A DNA stretch of 64,000 nucleotides from an uncultured Croceitalea sp. (GCA_947503285.1 CANNDD010000008.1:93573-157572); one strand, 5' to 3'. Positions 18,194 through 28,489 are shown, counted from the first letter of the stretch. Notes: a model not told the origin generated them from the letters alone. Translations and numbers: made by a program.

Positions 18194-19162
18194 CTATAAT
18201 TTGGTCATAGTAAAAGTACTTGGCACAGCTGCACCACAATCTGCTGAGGGATCAAAATCATTTATCTCGAAAGAGAAAGACTCATCGCCAACGGCAAAGT
18301 CGTAAGGAACATCTGCAGTACCGGTTTGCCCTATACTACTGGCACCACCATTACAACCAAGTGAACCGGAATTAATAGTTCCCGACAATCCAGTTATTAA
18401 ATTACAAACCAAATCCATTGACATGGTGTAACCTACCGCGAAACCACCTGGATCATAAGTGAAACCAAAAGATCTATTAGTACCAGTCGCAACTACGGTA
18501 ACAGGACTTTGGGTTAAGAAATCTCCGATTCCGAATGGTGATGAACCGGAAGTTTGCACTACACTGTAATCACCAGTAAAAAAATCTTCGGGTACAGGAC
18601 ATATAACCAAAGGCGTATATAAGAATGGAGAACTAAAGAATGATCCCGTTAGCGTTCCTGAATTGTCGGCAAAAGAAAACCTTCTACCATCAGACAATAC
18701 CAATTCAAAACGAATGGTAAATTGGTCTCCACCCGTAATGTCCGATTCATTTCTACCTACAATAGATAAAAGTTCTGGAAGTGTAACGGAATATGTAAAT
18801 CTTGGTAAACCAAATTCACCTATAGTAAATGTTGAACTACTTATGGTCTCAACTAAAGCTTCGTCCACATCAGTTCCAGGACCAAATTCATCCGTATTGT
18901 CCCGAAAACCAACATATACTTCTACATCTTGGACTAAACCGCCATTTTCTATATCCTGAACCTCTAAATCAACAGTAAAGTTTCCATCGGCCTCGCCAAT
19001 TGGTAGTTCATTAGAGACTAAATCAACTGTACGTAATACAGCACCTCTTTGAACATTATCCGTAATCTGATCTACGATTTGATCGCCGTCATCACAACCA
19101 GTGAACAACATTGTTGTAAGTAAGGTCGCTCCTAAAAAATATTTAATATTATTCTTATTCAT
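18194..19162 (-). CDS. SusCD-associated lipoprotein A
   Basis: 322 residues from ATG 19162, which gives a clean lipoprotein signal (MNKNNIKYFLGATLLTTMLFTGC, Cys23); the ORF could extend 8 codons upstream into the susD end. The N-terminal module (about 25-195; IVDQITDNVQRGAVLRTVDLVSNELPIG, VEVYVGFRDN, TIGEFGLPRFTYSVTLPELLS, DQFTIRFELVLSDGRRFSFADNSGTLTGSFFSSPFLYT) is shared with lipoprotein B. The C-terminal part (about 200-322, FTGDYSVVQTSG... ending FTMTKL) is a different beta-rich domain, resembling the lipocalin-like tails on such proteins. It starts 13 bp after susD, so it is in the same operon. Confidence 0.77.
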   Translation of the reverse strand: MNKNNIKYFLGATLLTTMLFTGCDDGDQIVDQITDNVQRGAVLRTVDLVSNELPIGEADGNFTVDLEVQDIENGGLVQDVEVYVGFRDNTDEFGPGTDVDEALVETISSSTFTIGEFGLPRFTYSVTLPELLSIVGRNESDITGGDQFTIRFELVLSDGRRFSFADNSGTLTGSFFSSPFLYTPLVICPVPEDFFTGDYSVVQTSGSSPFGIGDFLTQSPVTVVATGTNRSFGFTYDPGGFAVGYTMSMDLVCNLITGLSGTINSGSLGCNGGASSIGQTGTADVPYDFAVGDESFSFEINDFDPSADCGAAVPSTFTMTKL

Positions 19163-19175
19163 CACGGATATTTTT

Positions 19176-21011
19176 TTAGTTAGCAATAGGGAAAGTTGGA
19201 CTTGCCGGATTGGTATCCCAGAAAACCTGAGTATTCAAATCCGTTCTTTGCGTCAAATTGGGGTTATTAATAACCTCATTTTGTGGTAATAAGAAGGTTC
19301 TAGGAAATGGACCTGGGTTTAATTCCCAGTTCGGTAAAAGTGTAGTAGGAAATCCTACCCTTCTATAGAAATTATAAGCCTCAGTGGCACCGCCGAACAG
19401 GGTGATAAAATATTGTTCAGCATACACGTTTAACTTATCATCCATATCCCCGTCTTCAAACTCTTGAACTATTTCATCAATATACGCTGTATTATCGTCA
19501 GCTGTAGGTACTAATGAAGACGCAAATTCAGGAGTGGTTATTTCCCCAGTTGCGGTAACAAAAGTTGTACCGTCTAAAAGTGCTCCAGAATTAAATTGTG
19601 GATCTACGAAAGATTGAACTTTTTCAATAGATTTTTCCAAACCTGAACGTAGTAATGCAGCAGCTCCAGCCATGTCACCAGAGGATATAGCAACATCAGC
19701 TCTCCAAAAATCTACATAAGAAGACAAAAAGATAGGCTCTATACCAGCACCGCCAGCACCTAGGCCAAGGCCTGTGCCATCATCGTCACCGTCTAGAACA
19801 AATTCATGTACATCATCTGCGGTACCCTCCATTTCATCAGGCCCTAAAGATGTTAGCTCTACTGCACCATTTCTAAACAAATCAGCATCAAATTTACCAC
19901 CTGCAGGATAAACCCCTACTGCAGCCCTTCTAAAACTGTCTGGTGGAGTTCCTTCATCATTACCATGTGAACGGCCCCAATAACCATTGGGTACAGAACA
20001 GTAAGTGAATCCACCATCAAGATAGTGCTGTGGTGGCACAACTAAAGAACAGGCCAACTCTTCTTCATTTGGATCCGCATCGGCCCCAGGTGTTTCGCCC
20101 ACTTGGCGGAAAAAGTAGTACCGTATTCTTGGATCATTGTTATTCAACATTGTTTCCATCAACCAATTTGACTGGTAGATATTCGCTCCAGAAGGAGTAT
20201 AATCAGCAGCATAATCAGGGTGTCTGTTATCTGGTTGTAGCTCACTGGTACCATAGGTAATCTGAAAATCATCAGCACTTTCCGAAATAAAATCACCTCC
20301 GGCAATAATCGAATTGAAAGCAGCTATATTACCTGTATTCAAGTAAGAACGAAGTCTAATGGTGTTTATCACCTTAATCCAGGCATCAGTATCTCCGGCG
20401 TAGAACAAATCTTGTGCGCCTTGTGTAGCTGGTTCAGCAGCCAATAAGGATTCTGCCTGATTTAGCAGGACAAAAGCAGCAGCATAAACATCTTGCGCAC
20501 TGTCTAAATTTGGCGCAGGAAACTCAACAGGGTTTCCTGCTTCACTAAATGCAGCATTTCCAATAAAATCTGCTAATTGAAACAAGGAATGTGCATATAA
20601 GGTTTTTGCTACCCCGATGTGGAAGGAAAAGTCAACATCAGTTTCAGCATCAATGGATTCCAAACCTTGAAGGTTGGTCAAAATTCCGATGGAAACGGGG
20701 TCTCCAGCACCATTACCACCAGAACTATATGTTCTTGACCACACGCCATTAAGTGTGTTACCAGGTAATTGGTTGAAATAATTCCTTCCAAAAAAGTAAT
20801 CTATTCTAGTTAATTCAGCAGCTCTATCACTTAGAACTTGTTGGTTCGTCATGTACGCCAACTGAATGGAATTTAATAACAGATTAGGATCTGCCTGATC
20901 TGCAGCAAGGTCGTTTGGACTAACTCTGTTGTCCAATTCCGTCGTTTCACAAGAGGTGAAAAGTCCACCTGCGATAAAGACAACTGAAATATATTTAATA
21001 AATTTTTTCAT
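19176..21011 (-). CDS. SusD/RagB-like outer-membrane lipoprotein (SusD-like_2 type)
   Basis: 611 residues. Lipoprotein signal MKKFIKYISVVFIAGGLFTSC, Cys21. The body fits the SusD-like_2 branch: DPNLLLNSIQLAYM near the N-terminus, TPR-like helices (HIGVAKTLYAHSLFQLADFIGNAAFSEAGNP), a central NTIRLRSYLNTGNIAAFNSIIAGGDFIS, and the C-terminal FITLFGGATEAYNFYRRVGFPT. SusD proteins form the lid on the SusC barrel and bind the ligand before import. Starts 26 bp after susC. No glycoside hydrolase is nearby, so the substrate may be a peptide or small organic compound rather than a glycan. Confidence 0.92.
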   Translation of the reverse strand: MKKFIKYISVVFIAGGLFTSCETTELDNRVSPNDLAADQADPNLLLNSIQLAYMTNQQVLSDRAAELTRIDYFFGRNYFNQLPGNTLNGVWSRTYSSGGNGAGDPVSIGILTNLQGLESIDAETDVDFSFHIGVAKTLYAHSLFQLADFIGNAAFSEAGNPVEFPAPNLDSAQDVYAAAFVLLNQAESLLAAEPATQGAQDLFYAGDTDAWIKVINTIRLRSYLNTGNIAAFNSIIAGGDFISESADDFQITYGTSELQPDNRHPDYAADYTPSGANIYQSNWLMETMLNNNDPRIRYYFFRQVGETPGADADPNEEELACSLVVPPQHYLDGGFTYCSVPNGYWGRSHGNDEGTPPDSFRRAAVGVYPAGGKFDADLFRNGAVELTSLGPDEMEGTADDVHEFVLDGDDDGTGLGLGAGGAGIEPIFLSSYVDFWRADVAISSGDMAGAAALLRSGLEKSIEKVQSFVDPQFNSGALLDGTTFVTATGEITTPEFASSLVPTADDNTAYIDEIVQEFEDGDMDDKLNVYAEQYFITLFGGATEAYNFYRRVGFPTTLLPNWELNPGPFPRTFLLPQNEVINNPNLTQRTDLNTQVFWDTNPASPTFPIAN

Positions 21012-21037
21012 AATTTTTATATCATTAACAATTTTTA

Positions 21038-24000
21038 TTAGAATGTAGCTTTTAGACTGACTCCGTATCTTCTAGAACTTGGTCCGTTAATGAAATCAAA
21101 CCCACGACCGTTACCAATACCAACACCAGCAACGTTAGGATCAAAATTAGCACCATCAGGAGTGTTATAAGCATCATACCAAAGGTTGAAACCTTGAGCT
21201 GTAAGCGTCAATGATCCAAATGGGGTTTTGTCCAAGAATTTAGATGGGAAGCTATAGCCCAAAGATATCTCTTGCAAACGAACGACAGAAGCATCATAGA
21301 TTCTAGTTTCCGTTGGACCAAAAAGTAGGTTGCTAAAGTAATACGTAGAGTTGTTCAGCTGAATGTTATTTACTTCACCTGTACTTTGACGCACACCTGG
21401 TAAAATAAACGTATTCTCCCTATCCAACGTCTCAACAATAAGGCCTCTACCTAATAGTGTGGCAATAGTACTTGAAAGGATATCGCCTCCTTTGGTATGA
21501 TTGATTTGGAAACCTAAATTCCAATTCTTGTACCTAAGGGTATTGATAAAGTTCATTGTATAATCGGCAATAGCGTCACCCACGATTGGCACATCACCAT
21601 TAAGGTCTTGTTCAGCAACTACATAACTACCGGCATCGTTTATCAAAAAGTTACCAGCTTCATCACGTGCAATGGCCGTACCCACAATGGTACCCAAGGA
21701 TTCCCCTTCAATCGCCGCGTTCGAACCTCTAAACAAGCCCCCACCTTCGGCCAAAGAACCTGCATAGGCTATAAAGTCTTGTTCTTGTTCCGTAACAATT
21801 TCGTTATTGGTGAAGAAATTAACCCTTGAATTCCAGTTAAAGTTCTCGCTTTTGAATAAATCAACACCTAAATCAATTTCGATTCCCTCATTCTGAATTT
21901 GTCCAATGTTACTTTGTGTGAACGTGAATCCAGTAGAAGGTGCCAATGGTTCCGTTACAATAAGGTCATTCGTTCTACGATCGAAATAGGTGAAATCAAG
22001 TGAAATCCTGTTTTTCCAAAGTTTGGCCTCGAAACCAAATTCCAATTCCTCTAGAAGCTCTGGTTTTAAATCTGGATTTGCCCTGAAATTGTCAATTTGA
22101 TTCGTAGTCACTGGACCACCGCCACCTACTTCATCTGTAAATCTTAATGTGTTTTGTTCAACAACATTTACCGTAGGATACCCTGTTGGGAAAGTGGCTG
22201 ATGTACCGTAACTAGCCCTAACCTTTAAGAAGTTCAATCCATTTTCAGATTTTAAACCACTAAAAGCATTGGTAGGCAAGAATGATAAACTAACCCCAGG
22301 GTATGTTTGACTGTTGTTTTCAGTAGTCAAGTTTGACACCCAGTCCGTTCTTGCTGAAACGTTTAAGAAAAGCATATCATCGTAATCAAAAGTAGCTTGA
22401 CCCAAAAGACCTACAATATTTCTTGTTTGTGTAAACTGAATAGGCAATTGGTTTTCATAGTTAAAGTGTCTTTTGATACCAAAAACAATCTGTCCGGTAC
22501 TCGCAACACCTTGTTGGTCAAAACTATCTTGTCTTGATGTCGCACCTAAAGTAAAGGAAGCTCCTAATTTTTCTGATAAATCGTAATTACCATTTACTGA
22601 GAAGAAATGCTCCCAAATAGTATTGTTGTTATCAAAAGTATTCAAGAAACCAAAAATTGCTTGGGTAAAGTTAACACCGCCTTTGTTTGAACTTTGAATG
22701 TTACGTTCATTGTAGAAATCAAGACCAGTTCTCCAATTCAAGCTGATGTTGTCATTTAACTGATACGCCAACTGGGCATTCCAATAGAAACGGTTGGTCA
22801 ACTGACGATTCGTAACGTTCGCTGCAGTCCAACGTGGGTTGATGATATCATTACCATCCCTGTAGTAAACACTAGAACCGTCGATAGGATTTTCAAATGG
22901 TAAACCAATCAAATCCACACTTCGAGGAGTAAAGAGAATATTACCATATACAGAAAGACCATCCGTACCGTTACCCCTACTTGAGGCAATAGGTGGTGTT
23001 CTGTAATCCGTACGAGCATAGTTCATAGTACCGGTTACGGTAAATTTGTTTGATAGTTTTGAACGACCACCAATAGAAACGTTAGCCCTATTCAAGGAGT
23101 TACCAGGTGTAAAGCCGACGTCGTTTAAGTAACCGACATTGACATTATAACTTGTATTCCCATCATCACTTGCCCCTGCAACATTAATAGATGTATTGGT
23201 GGCATAACCTGGACTTAAAAACCGTTCTACGGAGTTATAAGGTCTCCACTCGTATCTTGCTCCCTGTAATTCAGGGAAGGCTTCCCTTGTGGCAGCAACG
23301 GAAGTTGACGAATAAGGGTGTTCTAGAGTACCATTGTCATCAATTGCTGGCTGATTTCCCCATCCAGAGACACCATCCCTATCGAAACTTGGTCCCCAGT
23401 TACTGAAGAACCATCCGAAAGATTGGTCAAAACCATTACCAAATTGATCTTGATAATCAGGTAATGAAGCATATTCAACAGTAAAGAAAGATTGGTTTAC
23501 CGTAATCTCGGTCTTTTTTGGACCATTAGTTGCGGCTCCAGCCTTGGTGGTTATAAGTATAACACCATTTTTACCCTGAGTACCATACAAGGTAGCCGCA
23601 GCCAAACCTTTTAATACCTCAACGCTTGCAATGTTGTTTGGATCTAAATCCAAGAAACGTGAAGAACCTGTAACACCATCAATAAACCCCTGCTGACCAT
23701 CACCACCATTGATATCGTTATTTGTGTCGTTACTGAAAGGCACCCCATCAACGATAAATAAGGCTTGGTTACTTCCTGAAAAGGAACTTAAACCCCTTAC
23801 CGTAACGTTTGTTGCGGAACCAGAGGCACCACCAGCAGCGGTGATCTGTACACCTGCAGCCTTACCTGAAAGTACCCTTGCAACATCACCCTCAGTTCTG
23901 TTTTCCAATTGGTCAGAACCTACAGAGGTAACAGCGTAACCAAGTGCTTTCTTTTCACGCTTGATACCTTGCGCAGTCACAACAACTTCTTCAAGTGCCT

Positions 24001-24298
24001 GTGCATCTTCCTCCATCTGCACATCAATAGTACTACCCGCACCGACAGTCCTTCTAACATCCCTCTGCCCAATATACGTGAACAACAGGCTCTGGCCTGG
24101 GCTCGCTGTTATTGAGTAAATTCCATCAAAATCTGTTTGGGTACCATTGGATGTACCTTCAACGACAATGTTAACCCCAGGTAAAGGCAGACCGTCTGCA
24201 TCTGTAACCGTACCTGAAATCGTCTTGTCTTGTGCAAAAGTCAAGTGCACGACAAACGCCAACAAAAGCGTTAAGATTCCATTTAGTTTTGTTCTCAT
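21038..24298 (-). CDS. SusC/RagA-family TonB-linked outer-membrane receptor
   Basis: 1086 residues. Signal peptide (LNGILTLLLAFVVHLTFAQ), then a carboxypeptidase-regulatory-like domain (about 25-100, KTISGTVTDADGLPLPGVNIVVEGTSNGTQTD), a TonB-box-like ALEEVVVTAQG segment (about 102-112), the plug domain (about 115-250) with the SusC signature DVARVLSGKAAGVQI and VTVRGLSS..NQALFIVDGVPF, and a beta-barrel ending in SSRRYGVSLKATF with terminal Phe. It imports ligand across the outer membrane with TonB energy, with SusD (26 bp downstream) as lid. First gene of a minus-strand operon. Confidence 0.95.
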   Translation of the reverse strand: MRTKLNGILTLLLAFVVHLTFAQDKTISGTVTDADGLPLPGVNIVVEGTSNGTQTDFDGIYSITASPGQSLLFTYIGQRDVRRTVGAGSTIDVQMEEDAQALEEVVVTAQGIKREKKALGYAVTSVGSDQLENRTEGDVARVLSGKAAGVQITAAGGASGSATNVTVRGLSSFSGSNQALFIVDGVPFSNDTNNDINGGDGQQGFIDGVTGSSRFLDLDPNNIASVEVLKGLAAATLYGTQGKNGVILITTKAGAATNGPKKTEITVNQSFFTVEYASLPDYQDQFGNGFDQSFGWFFSNWGPSFDRDGVSGWGNQPAIDDNGTLEHPYSSTSVAATREAFPELQGARYEWRPYNSVERFLSPGYATNTSINVAGASDDGNTSYNVNVGYLNDVGFTPGNSLNRANVSIGGRSKLSNKFTVTGTMNYARTDYRTPPIASSRGNGTDGLSVYGNILFTPRSVDLIGLPFENPIDGSSVYYRDGNDIINPRWTAANVTNRQLTNRFYWNAQLAYQLNDNISLNWRTGLDFYNERNIQSSNKGGVNFTQAIFGFLNTFDNNNTIWEHFFSVNGNYDLSEKLGASFTLGATSRQDSFDQQGVASTGQIVFGIKRHFNYENQLPIQFTQTRNIVGLLGQATFDYDDMLFLNVSARTDWVSNLTTENNSQTYPGVSLSFLPTNAFSGLKSENGLNFLKVRASYGTSATFPTGYPTVNVVEQNTLRFTDEVGGGGPVTTNQIDNFRANPDLKPELLEELEFGFEAKLWKNRISLDFTYFDRRTNDLIVTEPLAPSTGFTFTQSNIGQIQNEGIEIDLGVDLFKSENFNWNSRVNFFTNNEIVTEQEQDFIAYAGSLAEGGGLFRGSNAAIEGESLGTIVGTAIARDEAGNFLINDAGSYVVAEQDLNGDVPIVGDAIADYTMNFINTLRYKNWNLGFQINHTKGGDILSSTIATLLGRGLIVETLDRENTFILPGVRQSTGEVNNIQLNNSTYYFSNLLFGPTETRIYDASVVRLQEISLGYSFPSKFLDKTPFGSLTLTAQGFNLWYDAYNTPDGANFDPNVAGVGIGNGRGFDFINGPSSRRYGVSLKATF

Positions 24299-24353
24299 TT
24301 TTAAATTATTTGAATTAGCTAGCCGCTAAAATCATAATTTCATGTTAATAATC

Positions 24354-24390
24354 CAAACTAATTTCACTAAAATTTCACACTCTTGTCAAA
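24354..24390 (-). promoter_or_regulatory. Possible promoter of the susCD operon
   Basis: On the minus strand there is TTTG (24387-24390), a 25-base spacer and TTAGTTTG (24354-24361), one mismatch from the Bacteroidota -7 consensus TAnnTTTG. The spacing is longer than the usual 17-23. It leaves a leader of roughly 50 bases before susC. Confidence 0.35.
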
Positions 24391-25080
24391 TATTAACCTT
24401 CTTGCAAATTGTGTTAACTAATTTGCATTAAACACGATTATCGAAAGAATTTTTGTTAAAAAATTGCATAAAATTTATTTTTATTTCATGGTGGTTGAGC
24501 CATTGAATGGGTATTAGTTAAAATGAGGGTGTTATTGTTATTTTTAATTGTGTTCTTGCCAATTGATTTGCCCAGTGTTAAAAGAGCTTCTTTTGAAGCC
24601 GTACCCCTAGTTTTGTGAATGTTGGGCGCAGGCAGGTCCCTTTCTTTTAGTGGTATGTCCAAAGCTAATGTCTTTCTGTATTGTAAGGATTGCTGTAACG
24701 ACGAGTTATGTTTTTTATATTGTTTGGGTATGGGTTCTGTGAAAAACGATATTTCTTGTTGTCCTTTCTTTTGGATGGTATTTTGTTTTGTATTTGTGAT
24801 TGAATGATTGATTTAAATGGATTTGCTTTTTAGGTTTATTGAAACCGGATTTCGCAAGACGGATTGTGAATGGATGCCTAAAGTAGTCGTGCACTTTGTT
24901 TATTAACTATTCATACTATGGGGTATTGTCTTTTTGTGTTAGGGGTGATGAAACAGTAAAGATTTTTAAAGAATTACTATGTGAAATCAATGTTTTTAAG
25001 ATAGTTGTCCAGCGTATTGATGGTTCGTGTCAAGGGCTGTTGGAATGCTAGGAAGTTTTTCTAAAATAAATACCTAACCA
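24391..25080. other. Intergenic region between divergent susC and rpsL, no supported gene
   Basis: About 690 bp without a convincing gene. A 62-codon ORF at 24619-24807 is unusually rich in Cys and Phe and looks fortuitous. The stretch is AT-rich, with T-rich and TTG-rich runs on the + strand. I see no tRNA, hairpin terminator or repeat array here. It separates the uptake locus from the housekeeping ribosomal cluster. Confidence 0.6.
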
Positions 25081-25111
25081 TTTGAATAATTAAGAAATAT
25101 CACTACATTTG
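25081..25111 (+). promoter_or_regulatory. Promoter of the rpsL-rpsG-fusA ribosomal operon
   Basis: Exact match to the Bacteroidota housekeeping promoter: TTTG at 25081-25084, a 19-base spacer, TACATTTG at 25104-25111. Transcription would begin about 25117, some 40 bases before rpsL. Confidence 0.8.
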
Positions 25112-25114
25112 CAG

Positions 25115-25129
25115 CCCCAAAAAATGGGG
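25115..25129 (+). promoter_or_regulatory. 5'-terminal hairpin of the rpsL leader
   Basis: CCCCA (25115-25119) pairs with TGGGG (25125-25129) around an A5 loop, followed by a U-rich stretch (TTATTTTATTT). It would sit at the very start of the mRNA, so it could stabilise the 5' end or act as a weak attenuator. Confidence 0.5.
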
Positions 25130-25154
25130 TTATTTTATTTAATACAAATTATTA

Positions 25155-25529
25155 ATGCCAACAATTTCACAATTAGTAAGAAAAGGAAGGGTCACAATTA
25201 CCAAGAAGAGTAAATCGGCCGCTTTGGATTCTTGCCCACAACGAAGGGGAGTTTGTACGCGTGTTTACACTACTACACCTAAAAAACCAAATTCAGCGAT
25301 GCGAAAAGTTGCTAGGGTTAGGTTGACTAATGGTAAAGAAGTAAATGCATACATTCCTGGAGAAGGGCATAACCTCCAAGAGCACTCGATAGTATTGGTA
25401 AGAGGTGGAAGGGTAAAAGATTTACCAGGAGTTAGATACCACATCGTTCGTGGAGCATTGGATACCGCAGGTGTTGCGGGTAGAACGCAACGTAGGTCTA
25501 AGTATGGTGCGAAACGACCAAAAAAGTAA
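25155..25529 (+). CDS. rpsL: 30S ribosomal protein S12 (uS12)
   Basis: 124 residues of normal length. The decoding-centre loop [19 protein letters not shown] carries the lysine that is the site of streptomycin resistance (wild-type Lys is present), and [16 protein letters not shown] contains the second resistance site. First gene of the ribosomal cluster, directly under a consensus promoter; 24 bp before rpsG. Confidence 0.98.
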   Translation: MPTISQLVRKGRVTITKKSKSAALDSCPQRRGVCTRVYTTTPKKPNSAMRKVARVRLTNGKEVNAYIPGEGHNLQEHSIVLVRGGRVKDLPGVRYHIVRGALDTAGVAGRTQRRSKYGAKRPKK

Positions 25530-25553
25530 TTTAAAAGACTTTAGTAAGAAACG

Positions 25554-26030
25554 ATGAGAAAAAGACAGGCAAAGAAAAGACCATTATTGCCAGATCCAAG
25601 ATTTGGTGACCAATTGGTGACACGATTTGTGAATATGATGATGTGGGACGGTAAAAAGTCCGTTGCTTTCAAGGTATTTTATGACGCTATTGATATTGTA
25701 GCGGAAAAAAACACCGATGAAGAGAAAACTGCATTAGAGCTTTGGAAAGATGCTTTATCAAATGTAATGCCCCATGTTGAAGTGCGCAGTAGAAGGGTAG
25801 GTGGTGCCACATTTCAAATACCAATGCAGATACGCCCAGATAGGAAGATTTCAACAGCGATGAAGTGGTTGATTCTTTACGCTCGTAAGCGTAATGAGAA
25901 ATCAATGGCGCAAAAACTGGCCGCAGAGGTCTTGGCTGCTGCAAAAGAAGAAGGTGCGGCGGTCAAGAAGAGGGTGGATACCCACAAGATGGCCGAAGCG
26001 AACAAAGCATTCTCACACTTCAGATTTTAA
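25554..26030 (+). CDS. rpsG: 30S ribosomal protein S7 (uS7)
   Basis: 158 residues. RRRQ-like start ([38 protein letters not shown]), the conserved [23 protein letters not shown] and the C-terminal [15 protein letters not shown] identify S7, which nucleates assembly of the 30S head. Six bases before fusA. Confidence 0.98.
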   Translation: MRKRQAKKRPLLPDPRFGDQLVTRFVNMMMWDGKKSVAFKVFYDAIDIVAEKNTDEEKTALELWKDALSNVMPHVEVRSRRVGGATFQIPMQIRPDRKISTAMKWLILYARKRNEKSMAQKLAAEVLAAAKEEGAAVKKRVDTHKMAEANKAFSHFRF

Positions 26031-26036
26031 TTAGCA

Positions 26037-28163
26037 ATGGGAAGAGATTTAAAATACACAAGAAATATAGGTATTGCGGCACATATTGATGCTGGTAAGA
26101 CCACGACTACGGAGCGTATATTGTTTTATACCGGTGTGAGTCATAAGATTGGTGAGGTCCATGATGGTGCCGCTACAATGGACTGGATGGAGCAAGAGCA
26201 AGAACGTGGTATTACCATTACTTCTGCTGCAACGACTTGTACCTGGAACTTTCCAACCGAAAATGGTCAGCCAACTGCTGATGCGAAAGGATACCATTTT
26301 AATATTATCGATACTCCCGGGCACGTTGATTTTACAGTTGAGGTAAACCGTTCATTGCGTGTTCTTGATGGATTGGTCTTTCTGTTCAGTGCGGTCGATG
26401 GTGTAGAGCCACAATCTGAGACCAACTGGAGATTGGCCGATAACTATAAGGTACCAAGAATTGGTTTTGTGAATAAAATGGATCGTCAAGGATCAAATTT
26501 CTTGATGGTTTGTAAGCAAGTTAAAGAAATGCTTGGCTCCAATGCGGTGCCAATCGTTCTGCCAATCGGTGAAGAAGCTGATTTTAAGGGAATCGTTGAT
26601 TTGGCAAAGAACAGGGCTATCGTATGGCACGAAGAAGGATTTGGTTCTACTTTTGATGTAATCGATATTCCTGAAGAAATGAAAGCTGAGGTCAAGGAGT
26701 ATAGAGGTGCTTTAATTGAGGCTGTTGCGGAGTATGATGAGGAATTGATGGAAAAGTTCTTTGAAGATGAAGATTCCATCACCGAAGAAGAAGTACACGC
26801 TGCCCTAAGGGCCGCGGTTATGGATCGCGCTATCATTCCTATGATATGTGGTTCTTCGTTCAAGAATAAAGGAGTCCAGTTTTTGTTGGATGCCGTATGT
26901 AGGTACCTACCTTCACCAATTGATAAAGATGATATTGTTGGTACTGATCCTGATACAGGAGCTGAAATCACAAGAAAGCCTGATGCTAAAGAGCCTTTTG
27001 CGGCTTTAGCTTTTAAAATTGCCACGGATCCATTTGTTGGTCGTTTGGCCTTCTTTAGGGCTTATTCGGGTCGATTAGATGCAGGTTCTTATATTTTGAA
27101 CAACCGTTCCGGTAAAAAAGAGCGTATCTCGCGTATCTACCAGATGCACTCGAATAAGCAAAATGCTATTGATTATATCGAAGCTGGTGACATCGGTGCC
27201 GCCGTAGGTTTTAAAGATATCAAAACTGGAGATACGATGTCTTCCGAAAAGCATCCTATTGTTCTTGAAAGTATGGACTTTCCCGATCCAGTTATCGGTA
27301 TTGCCGTGGAGCCAAAAACCAAGGCAGATGTTGATAAATTGGGTATGTCCTTGGCTAAATTGGCTGAAGAAGATCCCACATTCCAAGTAAAAACAGATGA
27401 AGCTTCCGGTCAGACCATTATTTCCGGTATGGGTGAACTTCATTTGGATATTATCGTTGATCGTTTGAGACGTGAATTCAAAGTTGATGTCAATCAAGGA
27501 CAACCACAGGTAGAATACAAAGAAGCAATAACGCAAGTTGCCGATCACAGGGAGGTTTATAAGAAACAATCCGGTGGTCGTGGTAAGTTCGCCGATATTG
27601 TATTTACAATGGAACCTGCAGGTGATGAAGTCGAAGGTCTTGAATTTGTTAATGTAATAAAAGGTGGTAACATACCTAAAGAATATATTCCTTCAGTTGA
27701 AAAAGGATTTAAAGAGGCTATGAAGAATGGTCCTTTGGCCGGATTCGAAATGGATAGTATGAAAGTTACCCTTAAGGATGGTTCTTTCCACCCTGTCGAT
27801 TCTGATTCATTATCTTTTGAGTTGGCTGCAAAAATGGGATATAAAGTTGCTGCAAAAGCTGCTCGTTCCGTGTTGATGGAGCCTATCATGAAAATTGAGG
27901 TTTTGACCCCTGAGGAAAATATGGGTGATATTGTTGGCGATTTGAACAGACGTCGTGGCACTATTAGTGACATGAGTGATAGGGCAGGTTCAAAAGTTGT
28001 TAAAGGTGAAGTTCCGTTATCAGAAATGTTCGGTTATGTGACCGCATTAAGAACCTTATCGTCAGGTAGGGCTACTTCTACAATGGAATTCTCGCATTAT
28101 GCAGAGACACCAAGTAATATTGCGGAAGAAGTGATTAAAGTAGCTAAAGGAGTAACGGTTTAA
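26037..28163 (+). CDS. fusA: Elongation factor G
   Basis: 708 residues, the usual length. GTPase motifs: G1 [15 protein letters not shown] (about 17-31), switch I with [13 protein letters not shown]3 DTPGHVDF, G4 NKMDR. Domains II-V follow, including [19 protein letters not shown] in domain III and the domain [29 protein letters not shown]. Drives ribosomal translocation. There is no tuf gene after it; rpsJ follows 10 bp on. Confidence 0.98.
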   Translation: MGRDLKYTRNIGIAAHIDAGKTTTTERILFYTGVSHKIGEVHDGAATMDWMEQEQERGITITSAATTCTWNFPTENGQPTADAKGYHFNIIDTPGHVDFTVEVNRSLRVLDGLVFLFSAVDGVEPQSETNWRLADNYKVPRIGFVNKMDRQGSNFLMVCKQVKEMLGSNAVPIVLPIGEEADFKGIVDLAKNRAIVWHEEGFGSTFDVIDIPEEMKAEVKEYRGALIEAVAEYDEELMEKFFEDEDSITEEEVHAALRAAVMDRAIIPMICGSSFKNKGVQFLLDAVCRYLPSPIDKDDIVGTDPDTGAEITRKPDAKEPFAALAFKIATDPFVGRLAFFRAYSGRLDAGSYILNNRSGKKERISRIYQMHSNKQNAIDYIEAGDIGAAVGFKDIKTGDTMSSEKHPIVLESMDFPDPVIGIAVEPKTKADVDKLGMSLAKLAEEDPTFQVKTDEASGQTIISGMGELHLDIIVDRLRREFKVDVNQGQPQVEYKEAITQVADHREVYKKQSGGRGKFADIVFTMEPAGDEVEGLEFVNVIKGGNIPKEYIPSVEKGFKEAMKNGPLAGFEMDSMKVTLKDGSFHPVDSDSLSFELAAKMGYKVAAKAARSVLMEPIMKIEVLTPEENMGDIVGDLNRRRGTISDMSDRAGSKVVKGEVPLSEMFGYVTALRTLSSGRATSTMEFSHYAETPSNIAEEVIKVAKGVTV

Positions 28164-28173
28164 ATATCAGAAG

Positions 28174-28479
28174 ATGAGTCAAAAAATAAGAATTAAATTG
28201 AAGTCCTACGATCACAATTTGGTGGACAAGTCTGCTGAAAAAATCGTTAAGACGGTTAAGACGACGGGTGCTGTGGTTACGGGTCCAATACCATTGCCAA
28301 CGCACAAAAAAATATTTACAGTTTTACGTTCACCGCACGTGAACAAGAAATCAAGAGAGCAATTCCAGTTAAGTTCTTACAAGCGATTATTGGATATTTA
28401 TAGCTCTTCTTCCAAAACAATTGATGCTTTAATGAAATTAGAGTTGCCAAGTGGTGTGGAAGTCGAAATAAAAGTGTAA
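28174..28479 (+). CDS. rpsJ: 30S ribosomal protein S10 (uS10)
   Basis: 101 residues: [57 protein letters not shown] and [16 protein letters not shown] are diagnostic. S10 is a 30S head protein and also the NusE subunit of transcription antitermination complexes. Its TAA stop is part of an exact TAnnTTTG box, so a second promoter for rplC onward appears to start here. Confidence 0.98.
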   Translation: MSQKIRIKLKSYDHNLVDKSAEKIVKTVKTTGAVVTGPIPLPTHKKIFTVLRSPHVNKKSREQFQLSSYKRLLDIYSSSSKTIDALMKLELPSGVEVEIKV

Positions 28480-28484
28480 ATTTG
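28477..28484 (+). promoter_or_regulatory. Putative internal promoter -7 box before rplC
   Basis: TAAATTTG, an exact match to TAnnTTTG, followed by CAC as is common in flavobacterial promoters. It overlaps the rpsJ stop codon. The -33 region lacks a clear TTTG. It would give an rplC transcript with a leader of about 145 bases. Confidence 0.45.
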
Positions 28485-28489
28485 CACGC

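Noticed and set aside
24619..24807. 62-codon Cys/Phe-rich ORF between susC and rpsL
   Set aside because: Composition is odd (many Cys and Phe), it has no family pattern and no neighbour coupling; it fits chance translation of TTG/TGT-rich sequence.
26486..27025. 179-codon ORF antisense to fusA
   Set aside because: Shadow of fusA; Ser/Ile-rich low-complexity product with no motif.
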